Shown here one piece after another: positions 16,434-25,475 of a DNA stretch of 64,000 nt. Within the stretch, counting starts at the first letter, position 1. Each line of letters starts with the position of its first letter. The stretch is from Desulfoscipio sp. XC116 (GTDB taxonomy: Bacteria; Bacillota; Desulfotomaculia; Desulfotomaculales; Desulfallaceae): assembly GCF_039851975.1 (NCBI RefSeq), contig NZ_CP156660.1, positions 3,291,035-3,355,034 on the forward strand. The letters are read 5' to 3'. A program made the translations under genes and the position numbers. Under the pieces are notes generated by a model that saw only the letters and a program-made list of their open reading frames with translations, was not told the DNA's origin and searched no databases.

Positions 16434-17537
16434 TTATACCCGGGCTGGGTTTACCACCTCTTCTTTTAGGACTTCGCCTTCCGGAGGGATTTCCTCGGGA
16501 CCAATTGGCGGGCCGGAGGGTGCGTAAGGCATTTTAAACCAAAAAGAACTGTGCAACATCAATATAATGCAAAGTAGGTTCAATGGTAAGTTAATAATCA
16601 TATTTGAAATGTCACAGGCAACTCCGGCAGCGTTTGCTTTTGCCAAAACCGGTGTCATAATAAACCGGAGCAACGGAATCCAGATAGCCACCATGGCAGC
16701 AACAACTATTAAATTATAAATTCCCCTTTTAGGCTGGATCTGTTTGATATTTGGGAAATACGCGAAAGCTGTTGCTTGAAACAAAACCATAGCTATAATT
16801 GAGCCGCCCAAGATAGCCCAGGAAGAACTCGGACTCATAAACTTTAATGAAACAGTCCAACAAATATAGCCCAGAATACAATCCACAACAGTAAGCACTA
16901 TTTTACCCAGGGGGTCGCCTAACTTATAAAAGGGGTATCCTTGTAACGACATACCAAAAATCATAATCCAAACAATAATCCAGATCAGCAGTCCCAACAT
17001 AAAGTCCGCATCTAACAATCCGTTAGGATTAAAAGCTGCATCAGCCCAAGGCGTTCCTTGAAAATTAAATAACGTCAACCAGAGAATGACAGTAATCGCC
17101 AAAATGACAATAGCCCCCACTACCACGTTTACCGCCCCCGATTTATTAGCAATCGGATAGGCGCACCAGTTCAGGGCGTACCATAAGGTGACCGTAAAAA
17201 GTAAGACCCCGAAATATAAGCCGATCGGGAATAACGGGAAAGCCGGCCAAATGTTGATTAAAAAGAGCGTGGTCAATGCGGCCGGTACAATTGATAATAT
17301 TGTCATTAGTAAACCAGCCCCAGCTTTACTCATACCTGGTTTCCAGTAACCTTCCGGCGGCGTTCCGGGCCACCCGCGGCCAACTACCGTCAGAATCATT
17401 AACCAAAACAGCCAACAGAATGAAAAGGGTACATAGATTGTAAAAAATATTTTGGAAGGAACAAGATACATTACTAACCAGGCAACAAGCATGGCTGCCA
17501 AAAATGTGATTGAGTTTTCTCGCAAGGCCTTATTCAT
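16434..17537 (-). CDS. multi-pass membrane protein of unknown function, 367 aa
   Basis: About nine hydrophobic segments spread over residues 10-345, Trp- and Pro-rich loops, and a Pro/Glu-rich C-terminal tail that should face the cytoplasm. I do not recognise the family. It is the last gene downstream of the three-subunit molybdenum hydroxylase, 86 bp after its large subunit with a GC-rich hairpin between. Co-expression suggests it moves the substrate or product of that enzyme, which is inference. The ATG at 17537 follows AAAGGAT. Confidence 0.6.
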   Translation of the reverse strand: MNKALRENSITFLAAMLVAWLVMYLVPSKIFFTIYVPFSFCWLFWLMILTVVGRGWPGTPPEGYWKPGMSKAGAGLLMTILSIVPAALTTLFLINIWPAFPLFPIGLYFGVLLFTVTLWYALNWCAYPIANKSGAVNVVVGAIVILAITVILWLTLFNFQGTPWADAAFNPNGLLDADFMLGLLIWIIVWIMIFGMSLQGYPFYKLGDPLGKIVLTVVDCILGYICWTVSLKFMSPSSSWAILGGSIIAMVLFQATAFAYFPNIKQIQPKRGIYNLIVVAAMVAIWIPLLRFIMTPVLAKANAAGVACDISNMIINLPLNLLCIILMLHSSFWFKMPYAPSGPPIGPEEIPPEGEVLKEEVVNPARV

Positions 17538-17623
17538 GATTTATAAAATCCTTTCAATATGCTGCTCAATAAGATCACAAGCCTGCCGCATTCTGCGGTC
17601 AGGCTCAGACCCGTTTTTTTCCT

Positions 17624-19927
17624 CTACTTTATGTTTTCTTTCAGAGCCCGGTACACTCTTTCCTCGGTAAGAGGTATTTCACAAATGCGAACGCCGATGG
17701 CATTATAAACAGCATTAGCAATCGCTCCCGCCGTTGGAATCATTCCAGTCTCACCTACTCCTTTAGCTCCAAAAGGCCCGGAGGGTTCATTAGCCTCAAC
17801 TATAATCACATCTATCTCCGGTATGTCATCCGCGGTTGCCAGCATATACTTGTGGTAACCGTCATGCAACTGCTTACCTTTTTCGTTGTACTTTATTTCC
17901 TCACTTGTCGCATAACCGATTCCCATCAGAACTCCACCCTCAATTTGTCCTTCAACAATCATTGGATTGATGGCTTTGCCGATATCATGAGCGGCAACGA
18001 CTCTTAAAACTTTTACCTGACCCAATTCAGTGTCTACTTCAACCTCGGCAAAGTGAGCATGCCAGGGAGGAGCATTATCAGAATCGGGAGAACCTACTCC
18101 GATAAACGCCTTGCTATGCAAGTGCGCATGATATGCCACTTCTTTTAGGGAGATACTTTTCCTTTCGGGCCCGTCACAATCGTCCCCCATCTCCTGCCCG
18201 GCAAAGCATACAACTGAATCCTTTATCTCCAGCCTCTCCGGTGCAACGTTCAATAATTCGCCCGCATATTCAAGCACCTGTTTTCTAACATCCGTTGCAG
18301 CCAAGAACACTGCTTTGCCCGCCGAGTAACAGCTGCGGCTGGCGTGGCTGCCGATCTCGAAGGGGGTCGATGCCGTATCGGCTACAGTAATGTTGACCTT
18401 GTCAAGCCCGACTCCCATTACTTCAGCAGCCATTTGAGACAACGTGGTGATTGTGCCGGTACCCATATCGACCACCCCCGAGGCAACGTGAACCGAACCG
18501 TCCTGCTGAACTGTGACATAAGCATTGGAGTAATCCCCGCAAAACGGCCAGGCGGTGCTGCCATGTGTGCCTATTCCCACACCGATTCCCTTCAGCTTTT
18601 TAGCGCCCGGCTGGTTTAACTTGCCACGCCTTTCCCAGCCAATTTTCTGCGCGCCTTTTTTAATACACTCGGCCAGACCGGTTGAACGCAATTTGTAGGG
18701 AAGCGGATAGGGATCTCCCACCTGTAAAATATTCTTCAGGCGAAGTTCAAGCGGATCCATGCCTAACTTTTCCGCTACTATATCAACAAGCGACTCAATG
18801 GCAAACATCGCCTGGGGATTGCCAAAGCCTCGCACAGCGCCGCTGGGGGTGGTGTTGGTATAGACACTGTGACCGAAATAATGTATATGGGGACAACGGT
18901 AAACCGCAATGCCATTACTGCCAAGCACGGCGGGGGTTTCAACGCTGAAGCTGCAGTAAGCGCCGCCGTTGAGAACCGAACTCAATTTAAAGGATTGGAA
19001 GGTGCCGTCATTTTTTACTCCCAGCTTAAAAGTGACATAGCCGGAATGCCTGGTATCCGAGGCAATAAAATCTTCCTTCCGGGTATATACTACTTTAACC
19101 GGCCGTCTGGCCAACATGGACAAGGCTACGGCAATTGGCTCGGCTTTAGCGCTGAGGCCGATCCGAACGCCAAATCCACCGCCGATGTAAGGCGGGTTGA
19201 GCACCCTGACTTTACTCTCGGGAAGACTAAATATCTTGGCTAAAATCTGCTTAACCGGGTGCGGCGTCTGGGTCGTGCACCAAACCGTAACATTTCCGTC
19301 CATCCCAAAGTGGGCAACGGCAGCCTGGGTTTCCATCTGTGCTTGTTTCTGCACCGGGACTTTGAACGTTTTTTCGATTATCAGATCGGATTCAGCAAAA
19401 CCTTTTTCCACGTCGCCGACCGGTATATCTATGACCTCACCGGGCACATTTTTTTTGTCGGACTCGTGGATTACAGGCGCTTCCGGCTTCATCGCCTCCA
19501 GCGGGTCAAAAACCGCGGGAAGGAGCTCATATTCAACTTTGATTAACTTCAAAGCCTCTTCGGCAATCTTCTCGCTGGTCGCGGCGACAGCTGCAACCTC
19601 GTCACCTACATAGCGCACAACGTTGTCAAAAATATACTGATCTAGTACAGGCCGTTGTGGAGGTTGTGTAAAGGTCATTGTAGCAGATGTGTTAAACAAC
19701 TCCCTGGGGGTGTTTTTATAAGTCGCAACAGCCTTTACACCCGGCAGCTTTTCAGCCTCAGTTGTGTCAATGTTAACTATCCTGGCATGTGCGTGCGGGC
19801 TGCGCAGCACTTTGCCGTATAACATGCCCGGCATTTTCAAATCGGTAGTAAACGTAGCCGTACCGGTAGCCTTTGCTACCGCGTCCAGCCTCCTGACACT
19901 ATGGCCAACGACATTATGTTCTTTCAT
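17624..19927 (-). CDS. xanthine dehydrogenase/CoxL-family molybdenum-binding subunit, 767 aa
   Basis: Catalytic subunit of a molybdopterin hydroxylase. The N-terminal aldehyde oxidase/xanthine dehydrogenase a/b hammerhead spans about residues 15-125. The molybdenum-binding domains follow, with the GGGFG motif near 250, an AVRGFGNPQ segment near 375, and the active-site Glu in G-V-G-E-T-G near residue 725. It does not have the AYRCSFR signature of true CoxL, so it is not a classical CO dehydrogenase. It is third in the order FAD - [2Fe-2S] - Mo. The substrate is unknown (purine, aldehyde or N-heterocycle). Confidence 0.88.
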   Translation of the reverse strand: MKEHNVVGHSVRRLDAVAKATGTATFTTDLKMPGMLYGKVLRSPHAHARIVNIDTTEAEKLPGVKAVATYKNTPRELFNTSATMTFTQPPQRPVLDQYIFDNVVRYVGDEVAAVAATSEKIAEEALKLIKVEYELLPAVFDPLEAMKPEAPVIHESDKKNVPGEVIDIPVGDVEKGFAESDLIIEKTFKVPVQKQAQMETQAAVAHFGMDGNVTVWCTTQTPHPVKQILAKIFSLPESKVRVLNPPYIGGGFGVRIGLSAKAEPIAVALSMLARRPVKVVYTRKEDFIASDTRHSGYVTFKLGVKNDGTFQSFKLSSVLNGGAYCSFSVETPAVLGSNGIAVYRCPHIHYFGHSVYTNTTPSGAVRGFGNPQAMFAIESLVDIVAEKLGMDPLELRLKNILQVGDPYPLPYKLRSTGLAECIKKGAQKIGWERRGKLNQPGAKKLKGIGVGIGTHGSTAWPFCGDYSNAYVTVQQDGSVHVASGVVDMGTGTITTLSQMAAEVMGVGLDKVNITVADTASTPFEIGSHASRSCYSAGKAVFLAATDVRKQVLEYAGELLNVAPERLEIKDSVVCFAGQEMGDDCDGPERKSISLKEVAYHAHLHSKAFIGVGSPDSDNAPPWHAHFAEVEVDTELGQVKVLRVVAAHDIGKAINPMIVEGQIEGGVLMGIGYATSEEIKYNEKGKQLHDGYHKYMLATADDIPEIDVIIVEANEPSGPFGAKGVGETGMIPTAGAIANAVYNAIGVRICEIPLTEERVYRALKENIK

Positions 19928-19940
19928 GCTGTCCCCTCCT

Positions 19941-20420
19941 TTATTTATTTTCTCTCATCTTTTCTGCGGCCGACAGCACCGCTTTCTCAATCTTAACGTA
20001 ACCTGTGCAGCGGCAGATGTTGCCGGCAATAGCTTTTTTAACTTCTTTTCTGGTAGGGCTCGTCGTTTTGTCCAACAAAGCCTTTGAGGACATAATCATG
20101 CCCGGCGTGCAAAAGCCGCACTGGATAGCCCCCAAATCCATAAAGGCCTCCTGCAGCGGATGGAATTTATCAGGAGTACCAACTCCCTCGATAGTTTCGA
20201 CATTGGCGCCCATGGCTTTCATGGCCGGCACCATGCAGGAGTTCACAGCCTCACCGTTAATAATCACTGTGCAGGCGCCGCACTCTCCCGCGCCGCAGCC
20301 TTTTTTTGTCCCGGTCAGATCAAACCTGTCCCTTAAAACGTCAAGAAGCATATCATCGGGAGCAACAGCTATTTCCGTCGGTTCCCCGTTCAGTGTAAAT
20401 TTAAGGATCTTCGAGCTCAT
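19941..20420 (-). CDS. molybdenum hydroxylase [2Fe-2S] subunit, 159 aa
   Basis: CoxS/XdhC-type small subunit. A plant-ferredoxin-like cluster has C42, C47, C50 and C62. The all-helical second domain has CGFCTPG and CRCTGY motifs. It passes electrons from Mo to the FAD subunit. The ATG at 20420 follows AAGGAGGTCTATC. It sits between the FAD and Mo subunit genes with short gaps. Confidence 0.92.
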   Translation of the reverse strand: MSSKILKFTLNGEPTEIAVAPDDMLLDVLRDRFDLTGTKKGCGAGECGACTVIINGEAVNSCMVPAMKAMGANVETIEGVGTPDKFHPLQEAFMDLGAIQCGFCTPGMIMSSKALLDKTTSPTRKEVKKAIAGNICRCTGYVKIEKAVLSAAEKMRENK

Positions 20421-20441
20421 GATAGACCTCCTTTTTAAAAT

Positions 20442-21317
20442 TTAATTAATTGAGCCTCCGGCATTGGCGACAGCCTGTTCCAGGGCTCTCCTGATCAGCG
20501 TTGGGAGCACGCTTGTGCGGTATTCTTTAGAACCCCTTAGCGCGCTGCTTCTCGGATTAGCCTGTTCCAACGCCGCTTGCGCAGCTTTTTCAATCACTTC
20601 CGGAGTGACCTCGGCCCCATTTAAAATCTGCTCCGCGTTTAACGCCCGCACAGGTCCGGGGCCGACCGGCGCCATAGAAATGCGGGCCCACGCGAACTTA
20701 CCGTCCTCCAGCGCTACCATAGCCGCTACGTTCAGCATAGGCAAGGCCAGCGCCTTACGCTGCTGCAGTCGTACAAAGGCCGTTCCCTGGCCTTTTTGGG
20801 CTGCCGGAAAGCTCACCTTGGTAACCAATTGCCTGGAGCTGTCAACAGTAGACCTTCCGACCCCGGCATACATTTTTTCCACCGGAACAGATTCCGTGCC
20901 ACCGGAAGCGGCTATTTCCGCAACGGCCCCGAGCGCTACCAGAGCCACGGCAGTATCGGCGGCGGGTTGAGCGTTACAGACATTACCGATTACGGTAGCT
21001 GAATTTCTTATTTGATAAGAACCGACACAGCTTGCAGCCTGCGCCAGAGCGGCCGCTTTTTCCCGAATGAGCTCCGACTCCGCGGCCCGGTTGTGGGTTA
21101 CCGCCGCCCCAATAGAGATCATACCCTCCTCCAGGGTGATTGCACTAAGTTCGGAGATACGGCTGATATCAACAAGATTGCTTGTTTTAATTTTGCCGGC
21201 GGGAATATCCAACAGAAGATCGGTGCCGCCTGCAATGATTCTCGCCTGTCCCTCTTTGTTGTTTAAGATGGAAACGGCCTCACTAACAGTTTCCGGAAAT
21301 AGGTAATCCTTCAGCAT
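20442..21317 (-). CDS. molybdenum hydroxylase FAD-binding subunit, 291 aa
   Basis: CoxM/XdhB-type flavoprotein. The IAGGTDLL motif is at residues 28-35 and an IGNVCNAQPAAD segment near 110 binds FAD. A CO-dehydrogenase-type C-terminal domain follows. It lacks the cysteine-rich insert seen in the second FAD subunit of this window (54992-55963). First gene of the operon, ~110 bp downstream of a good sigma-54 promoter. Confidence 0.9.
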   Translation of the reverse strand: MLKDYLFPETVSEAVSILNNKEGQARIIAGGTDLLLDIPAGKIKTSNLVDISRISELSAITLEEGMISIGAAVTHNRAAESELIREKAAALAQAASCVGSYQIRNSATVIGNVCNAQPAADTAVALVALGAVAEIAASGGTESVPVEKMYAGVGRSTVDSSRQLVTKVSFPAAQKGQGTAFVRLQQRKALALPMLNVAAMVALEDGKFAWARISMAPVGPGPVRALNAEQILNGAEVTPEVIEKAAQAALEQANPRSSALRGSKEYRTSVLPTLIRRALEQAVANAGGSIN

Positions 21318-21430
21318 AAATTAACCTCCTTTTGAAAAATTTTGAGCATTGCCATTCAGAAGACAAAGGTCAATATCTTTTTCCTCAATCAGTTATTTGG
21401 GCAGGTCGGTCACAAAACCATTTAATCTTT

Positions 21431-21447
21431 TTGCAACTAATATGCCA
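21431..21447 (-). promoter_or_regulatory. sigma-54 promoter of the molybdenum hydroxylase operon
   Basis: On the minus strand TGGCATATTAGTTGCAA matches the -24/-12 consensus (TGGCAY-N5-TTGCW), with 10 bp between GG and GC. It points at the FAD subunit start (21317), giving a ~100-nt leader. A sigma-54-dependent response regulator is encoded just upstream (21854-23311). Confidence 0.75.
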
Positions 21448-21639
21448 GAAAGAATATTGTTCCGCGATGCCGGTTCTTATCTCGACAGCCGCCAATTTAT
21501 CTGACTTTTCAAAGCTTACATAATTTAAATTGAAATTTGCCGGGCTATATTCAGCCGAAAAAATTGTCAGACCGCCAACAAATCGGCGGCCCAACAAAAA
21601 ATTCCTTGTGTTGTTTCAAAAGGTTCTTCTATCAAAGAT

Positions 21640-21785
21640 AAAGGGAGTGTCGCAAAACTACTTTCTTGGAGTAGTGAGCGACGCTCCCTTTCCTGGATTC
21701 AGCCAATTATTCCGATAATAATCCGGTATCTTACAAAAAGCTGCCGCACTATGAACTATTTAGCCCGTTGTGCAACAGCCCCTTT
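21640..21785. mobile_element. MITE-like element, ~146 bp
   Basis: AAAGGGAGTGTCGCAAAAC at the left end and the complement of AAAGGGGCTGTTGCACAAC at the right end form imperfect 19-bp terminal inverted repeats (15 matches). The inside holds a 13-bp stem (21641-21653 with 21678-21690) and no gene. The ends resemble those of transposases of the IS1182/IS4 kind. No clear target duplication is visible. Confidence 0.45.
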
Positions 21786-21786
21786 A

Positions 21787-21855
21787 TTTTTACTTCAGGT
21801 GGGGCAGAATCCCCCCGTCTGAAACCCCGATGTCCAGCTTTAACTGAACGAGTTC
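21787..21855 (+). repeat. IS200/IS605-end-like repeat, copy B
   Basis: It starts at TTTTTACTTCAGGTGGGG and runs through a small palindrome, CCCCGATGTCCAGCTTTA and AACTGAACGAGTTCACTT, abutting the response-regulator stop codon. It lacks the first hairpin block present in copies A and C. Confidence 0.55.
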
Positions 21856-23311
21856 ACTTTTTCTCGTTAAGCAGGTACCTCAAGCCCCTTAGATTTACAT
21901 TCAATCGTCTGGCAGTCTCCGATCTGTTATAGCCCGTTTCTTCAAACACTCTCTCGGCTATATCCTTGATAATGCTGTCTACTTCTCTTCTTAACAGTTT
22001 TGAAATCTCTTTTATATCTATACTTTCATTGTCCGGAATTACCTTCCGGGCCCTTTGTGACAGCTCATGAATCGTTACCTCCAGGTTCTGAGATGAATTT
22101 CCGGTCTGTTCCAAAAATCTTTTGCTGTTTTGGAAAGAAATACTATTGGGCAGGCATTCAGGCCCCATGCTCGAACTCTCCCTAATCGCCATCGCCCTTG
22201 CCACCACATTGGAAAGTTCTCTGACATTTCCCGGCCAGTTATAGTTAAACAACAATTCCCGGGCCTCCGGACTGAATTCCACATCTCTCCGTACGTCCTC
22301 CCCCGGAAGATTTTTTTCGATAAAATAGTTGACTAAAGGTATTATATCCATCCTTCTCTCCCGCAGGGGAGGTATGTTTATACACACACAGTCAAGCCGG
22401 TAAAGCAGGTCTTGTCTAAACAGTTTGTGTCCCACGGCTTCGTGCAAGTTTTTGTTGGTGGCGGCAATTACGCGTACGTCAGACTTAATCGCCGTTTCAG
22501 ACCCCACCCTGAAAAATTCACCGATTTCCAGAACCCTAAGCAGTTTCACCTGTATCGACGGAGTAGCTTCGCCTATCTCATCCAAGAAGAGCGTTCCCTT
22601 GTCGGCCAGCTCGAATATTCCGTGTCTTAATCCCTGTGAGCCTGTAAAAGCTCCCTTTTCATGTCCGAATAGTTCACTTTCCAGCAAGGTCTCAGTTAAG
22701 GCGCCGCAATTAATACCGAAAAACGGGAAATCAGCACGGGTACTGTTGGCATGAATAAACCTGGCCACGACTTCTTTTCCCGTTCCCGTTTCACCCTCAA
22801 TCAAAATTGATAATTTTCTGGGGGCCACTTTTTTGCACAAAAGCAGTAAATCCTTAAACGGGCTGTCCTCTGACGTAATAATGCCGTATTTCGAGGAAAA
22901 GTCTTCAATTTCCTCACCGGCAATATTCTTCTTATTTAATATCCGGTTCACAGCGTAGTCGATTATTTTATCCAGTTCATCCAAGTCTTTAAATGGCTTG
23001 TCGATATAATCGAGGGCGCATAGCTTCATTGCCTCCACCGCTGTCCTTACCGTGCTGTAACCGGTCATTATGATGACTTCACAAACCGGATTGATTTCTT
23101 TTATCATCTTTAGCAATGTGATTCCATCCGTATCAGGCAGCTTTAAGTCAACCATGGCTAAGTCGAATTTCTTCTCCTTCAGCAGCACCTTGGCCTCCCC
23201 GCCAGAGTTTGCGACATCTACCGGATAGCCTCTTTCTACTCTAAAATAGTATTCCAAAAAGGTTCCAACTTCAACTTCGTCGTCAATAATCAGAATTGCT
23301 GGTTTTTTCAA
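21854..23311 (-). CDS. sigma-54-dependent response regulator, NtrC family, ~485 aa
   Basis: Receiver domain (about residues 1-115; acidic IDDE pocket, phospho-Asp in MVDLKLPD), AAA+ sigma-54 interaction domain (Walker A GETGTGKE, GAFTGS loop in GHEKGAFTGS, GTLFLDEIGE), and a C-terminal Fis-type helix-turn-helix (GYNRSETARRLNVN). The TTG at 23311 with GGGGGAG upstream looks the better start. A GTG at 23350 would add 13 residues. It is co-transcribed with the kinase gene (23364-24962) and faces the molybdenum hydroxylase operon in the same direction, so it probably activates the sigma-54 promoter at 21431-21447. Confidence 0.9.
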   Translation of the reverse strand: MKKPAILIIDDEVEVGTFLEYYFRVERGYPVDVANSGGEAKVLLKEKKFDLAMVDLKLPDTDGITLLKMIKEINPVCEVIIMTGYSTVRTAVEAMKLCALDYIDKPFKDLDELDKIIDYAVNRILNKKNIAGEEIEDFSSKYGIITSEDSPFKDLLLLCKKVAPRKLSILIEGETGTGKEVVARFIHANSTRADFPFFGINCGALTETLLESELFGHEKGAFTGSQGLRHGIFELADKGTLFLDEIGEATPSIQVKLLRVLEIGEFFRVGSETAIKSDVRVIAATNKNLHEAVGHKLFRQDLLYRLDCVCINIPPLRERRMDIIPLVNYFIEKNLPGEDVRRDVEFSPEARELLFNYNWPGNVRELSNVVARAMAIRESSSMGPECLPNSISFQNSKRFLEQTGNSSQNLEVTIHELSQRARKVIPDNESIDIKEISKLLRREVDSIIKDIAERVFEETGYNRSETARRLNVNLRGLRYLLNEKK

Positions 23312-23363
23312 GGTTTTTCTCTCCCCCGTGCCGGTTGCGCTTTTTAACACTCCGGGTTTGATT

Positions 23364-24962
23364 CTATACAGGCAGGATTAAGGTAAATGTACTCCCTGAA
23401 CCCGGTTCACTGATAACATCTATTCTGCCGTTATGGGTTTGGGCTATGCCCAGACTGACCGAAAGTCCCAACCCGGTTCCTCGGGTTTTATCCTTTGTAG
23501 TAAAAAAGGGGGTAAAAATATCGCTTTGAATATCGGGAGCTATCCCCCGCCCATTATCAATCACCTTTATCACTATAGCCGGGCTTTCTGTCTCCGGATC
23601 CTCAATTACTTCCGTACAGATCTCAATTTTCCCCTCACCCATACCTTCCAGGGCATCACGGGCATTAAGCAAAAAATTAATGATTATTTGTTCCAGTTGC
23701 TGCTTGTTACCCATAATCATGGGGATATTGTTACTTGTTTTTTTCACAATGGTCATTGTATTGTTTTTAATCTGGTAGGAAATGAGATAAAGGCTGTTTT
23801 CAACAATGTCATTTACCGAAACCGGCTCAAATGAATAACTATCCTGCCGGGCGAAAGTTAAAAGATTTTGAATTACCCGCATGCTTCTCTGGCCGCAGTT
23901 TCTAATATCCTCCAAAAGTCTATAATGGTCATCATCGCAGGCGGTTCTTCTCAATATCAAACCGGCGTTACCGATAATGGCTGTAAGCGGACTGTTTAAT
24001 TCATGCGCCACTCCCGCCGCCATCTCACCTATGGCCGCAAGCTTGGCCGACTGGACAAGCTGGGCCTCCATATTTTTTTTAACTGTTACGTCATTCAAAT
24101 AAACAACCATGGCGTAAAGCTCGTTGTTTTCGTTATAAACAGGATAAGCTGAATGATTAAAAATAGATCCGGTCAAAGGGTGGGTTATCTCCCGGACGGT
24201 AGGCATGCCGGTTCTAAATGCTTCGCTGGCAGGGCAAAGCTGCCGTTCGGAACCGCAACAGTCTATAAGCTGGTAGCATTTATTTCCTATGCCGTTTTGA
24301 TCCATTAGAGAATCTTCATATTTATTGCATCTCAGCACATTAAACGAACGGTCAATCAAGAACAGCTTATCAGGAACCGCTTTGAACGTTTCCTCCCATT
24401 CTCTTTTACTTCTAAAAACCTTCTCGAACAAACGAGCGTTATTGATACAAACCGCAAGCTGGTCGGCAAGCTGCTGCACGAAAATAAAGTCTTGCTCCGA
24501 ATAAGCATAACTCTTTTTACTGCCGAAATTTACAGTGCCTATAACCTCGTTGTTTATCAGAAGCGGCGCTATAATTGCTGAATTAATACCAATCTTTTGC
24601 AAATACTCATCGTCCTGGTACTTTTGGGAATCATGCCAAATATCTTGTCTTATATAGCCCACTTTATCGTTAAAAGCCTTCCAGACCGCCGTGCTATAAC
24701 CCTGGTGATACACAAAGCCCATTTTAAGAATTTCCGGTTCCTTGGGAATACTTGCCTTAACAATCAACTGCCCCTTTTCCATCAATATAAAACTGAGTAA
24801 ATCATATGACAACACACCACTCAGAGGGGCAGCCACTTCGTTGATGATCTCTTCATAGGTCATTTCTACGTTAATACTTTTGGCTATCTGTTGAATGATC
24901 GCCATGCGGTTATTCTGCTTGGTCAACTCATCGACAATTTTGGCCCTATATCTCTTAGCCAT
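23364..24962 (-). CDS. sensor histidine kinase with GAF and PAS domains, 532 aa
   Basis: Cytoplasmic kinase without membrane segments. A GAF domain covers residues ~20-165, a PAS-like domain with a Cys-rich loop (DCCG and LCPASE) covers ~175-300, then HisKA with the phospho-His in AAGVAHELNSP and a HATPase domain (N-box NARDAL, G1 DNGRGI, G2 GTGLGL). It ends a few bases before the response regulator and is its cognate partner. The ATG at 24962 follows GGGGGGTGAAA. The GTG at 24977 is inside the ribosome-binding region. The signal is probably cytoplasmic: a ligand or the redox state of the Cys loop (inference). Confidence 0.9.
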   Translation of the reverse strand: MAKRYRAKIVDELTKQNNRMAIIQQIAKSINVEMTYEEIINEVAAPLSGVLSYDLLSFILMEKGQLIVKASIPKEPEILKMGFVYHQGYSTAVWKAFNDKVGYIRQDIWHDSQKYQDDEYLQKIGINSAIIAPLLINNEVIGTVNFGSKKSYAYSEQDFIFVQQLADQLAVCINNARLFEKVFRSKREWEETFKAVPDKLFLIDRSFNVLRCNKYEDSLMDQNGIGNKCYQLIDCCGSERQLCPASEAFRTGMPTVREITHPLTGSIFNHSAYPVYNENNELYAMVVYLNDVTVKKNMEAQLVQSAKLAAIGEMAAGVAHELNSPLTAIIGNAGLILRRTACDDDHYRLLEDIRNCGQRSMRVIQNLLTFARQDSYSFEPVSVNDIVENSLYLISYQIKNNTMTIVKKTSNNIPMIMGNKQQLEQIIINFLLNARDALEGMGEGKIEICTEVIEDPETESPAIVIKVIDNGRGIAPDIQSDIFTPFFTTKDKTRGTGLGLSVSLGIAQTHNGRIDVISEPGSGSTFTLILPV

Positions 24963-25475
24963 ATTTTCACCCCCCACCTAAGCATCCGTTTTTTTGCACT
25001 CCGCTCACCCAATGTCTAACTTAATATTATAACCCGCACCCGGTAAGTTGCTCTTGTGCTTCATCTTGGCTTTCATGGTTAGAACAAGCTGATTACTTCT
25101 TTGAGCTTTTCAATACCTTCGATATTCCCGATCAGGTTTGGTGTTCCTCTTTTTTTTGTCAAAATTTTTACAAAAAAAAATGGCGTTTATACCACATAAT
25201 ATTAGAATTACAATTACTGCATTAGCCGGGGAAATGCTGGTAAGGATTGACACTATCGCGGCAAATTGCCGAAGACAATAAAAGCCCGTAATTTTTACGG
25301 GCCTTCCAAATTAAATTTATATGCCGCGGCAGCTAAAAAGCGCGGCACAGCATCTTAGATCCGAAGTATACTTTGTTAAAATGTTTAGCATTTTATTAAA
25401 CATTCTTAAACTCCGGCCGAAAGATAGTATATATAGTGTATAATTTATAATAAAGCTAAAACCAGGAGGTCAATT
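24963..25475. other. intergenic region, divergent between kinase and LysE exporter genes
   Basis: No gene seen. An AAGCCCGTAA/TTACGGGCCTT hairpin at about 25279-25305 is terminator-like with a weak T-run. A long A-run lies near 25165. The ribosome-binding site AGGAGG of the exporter is at 25464-25469. Both divergent promoters should lie here, but none is clear enough to mark. Confidence 0.35.

Noticed and set aside
17624-19927. true CO dehydrogenase large subunit (CoxL form I)
   Set aside because: The AYRCSFR active-site signature is absent, so only the wider family is named.
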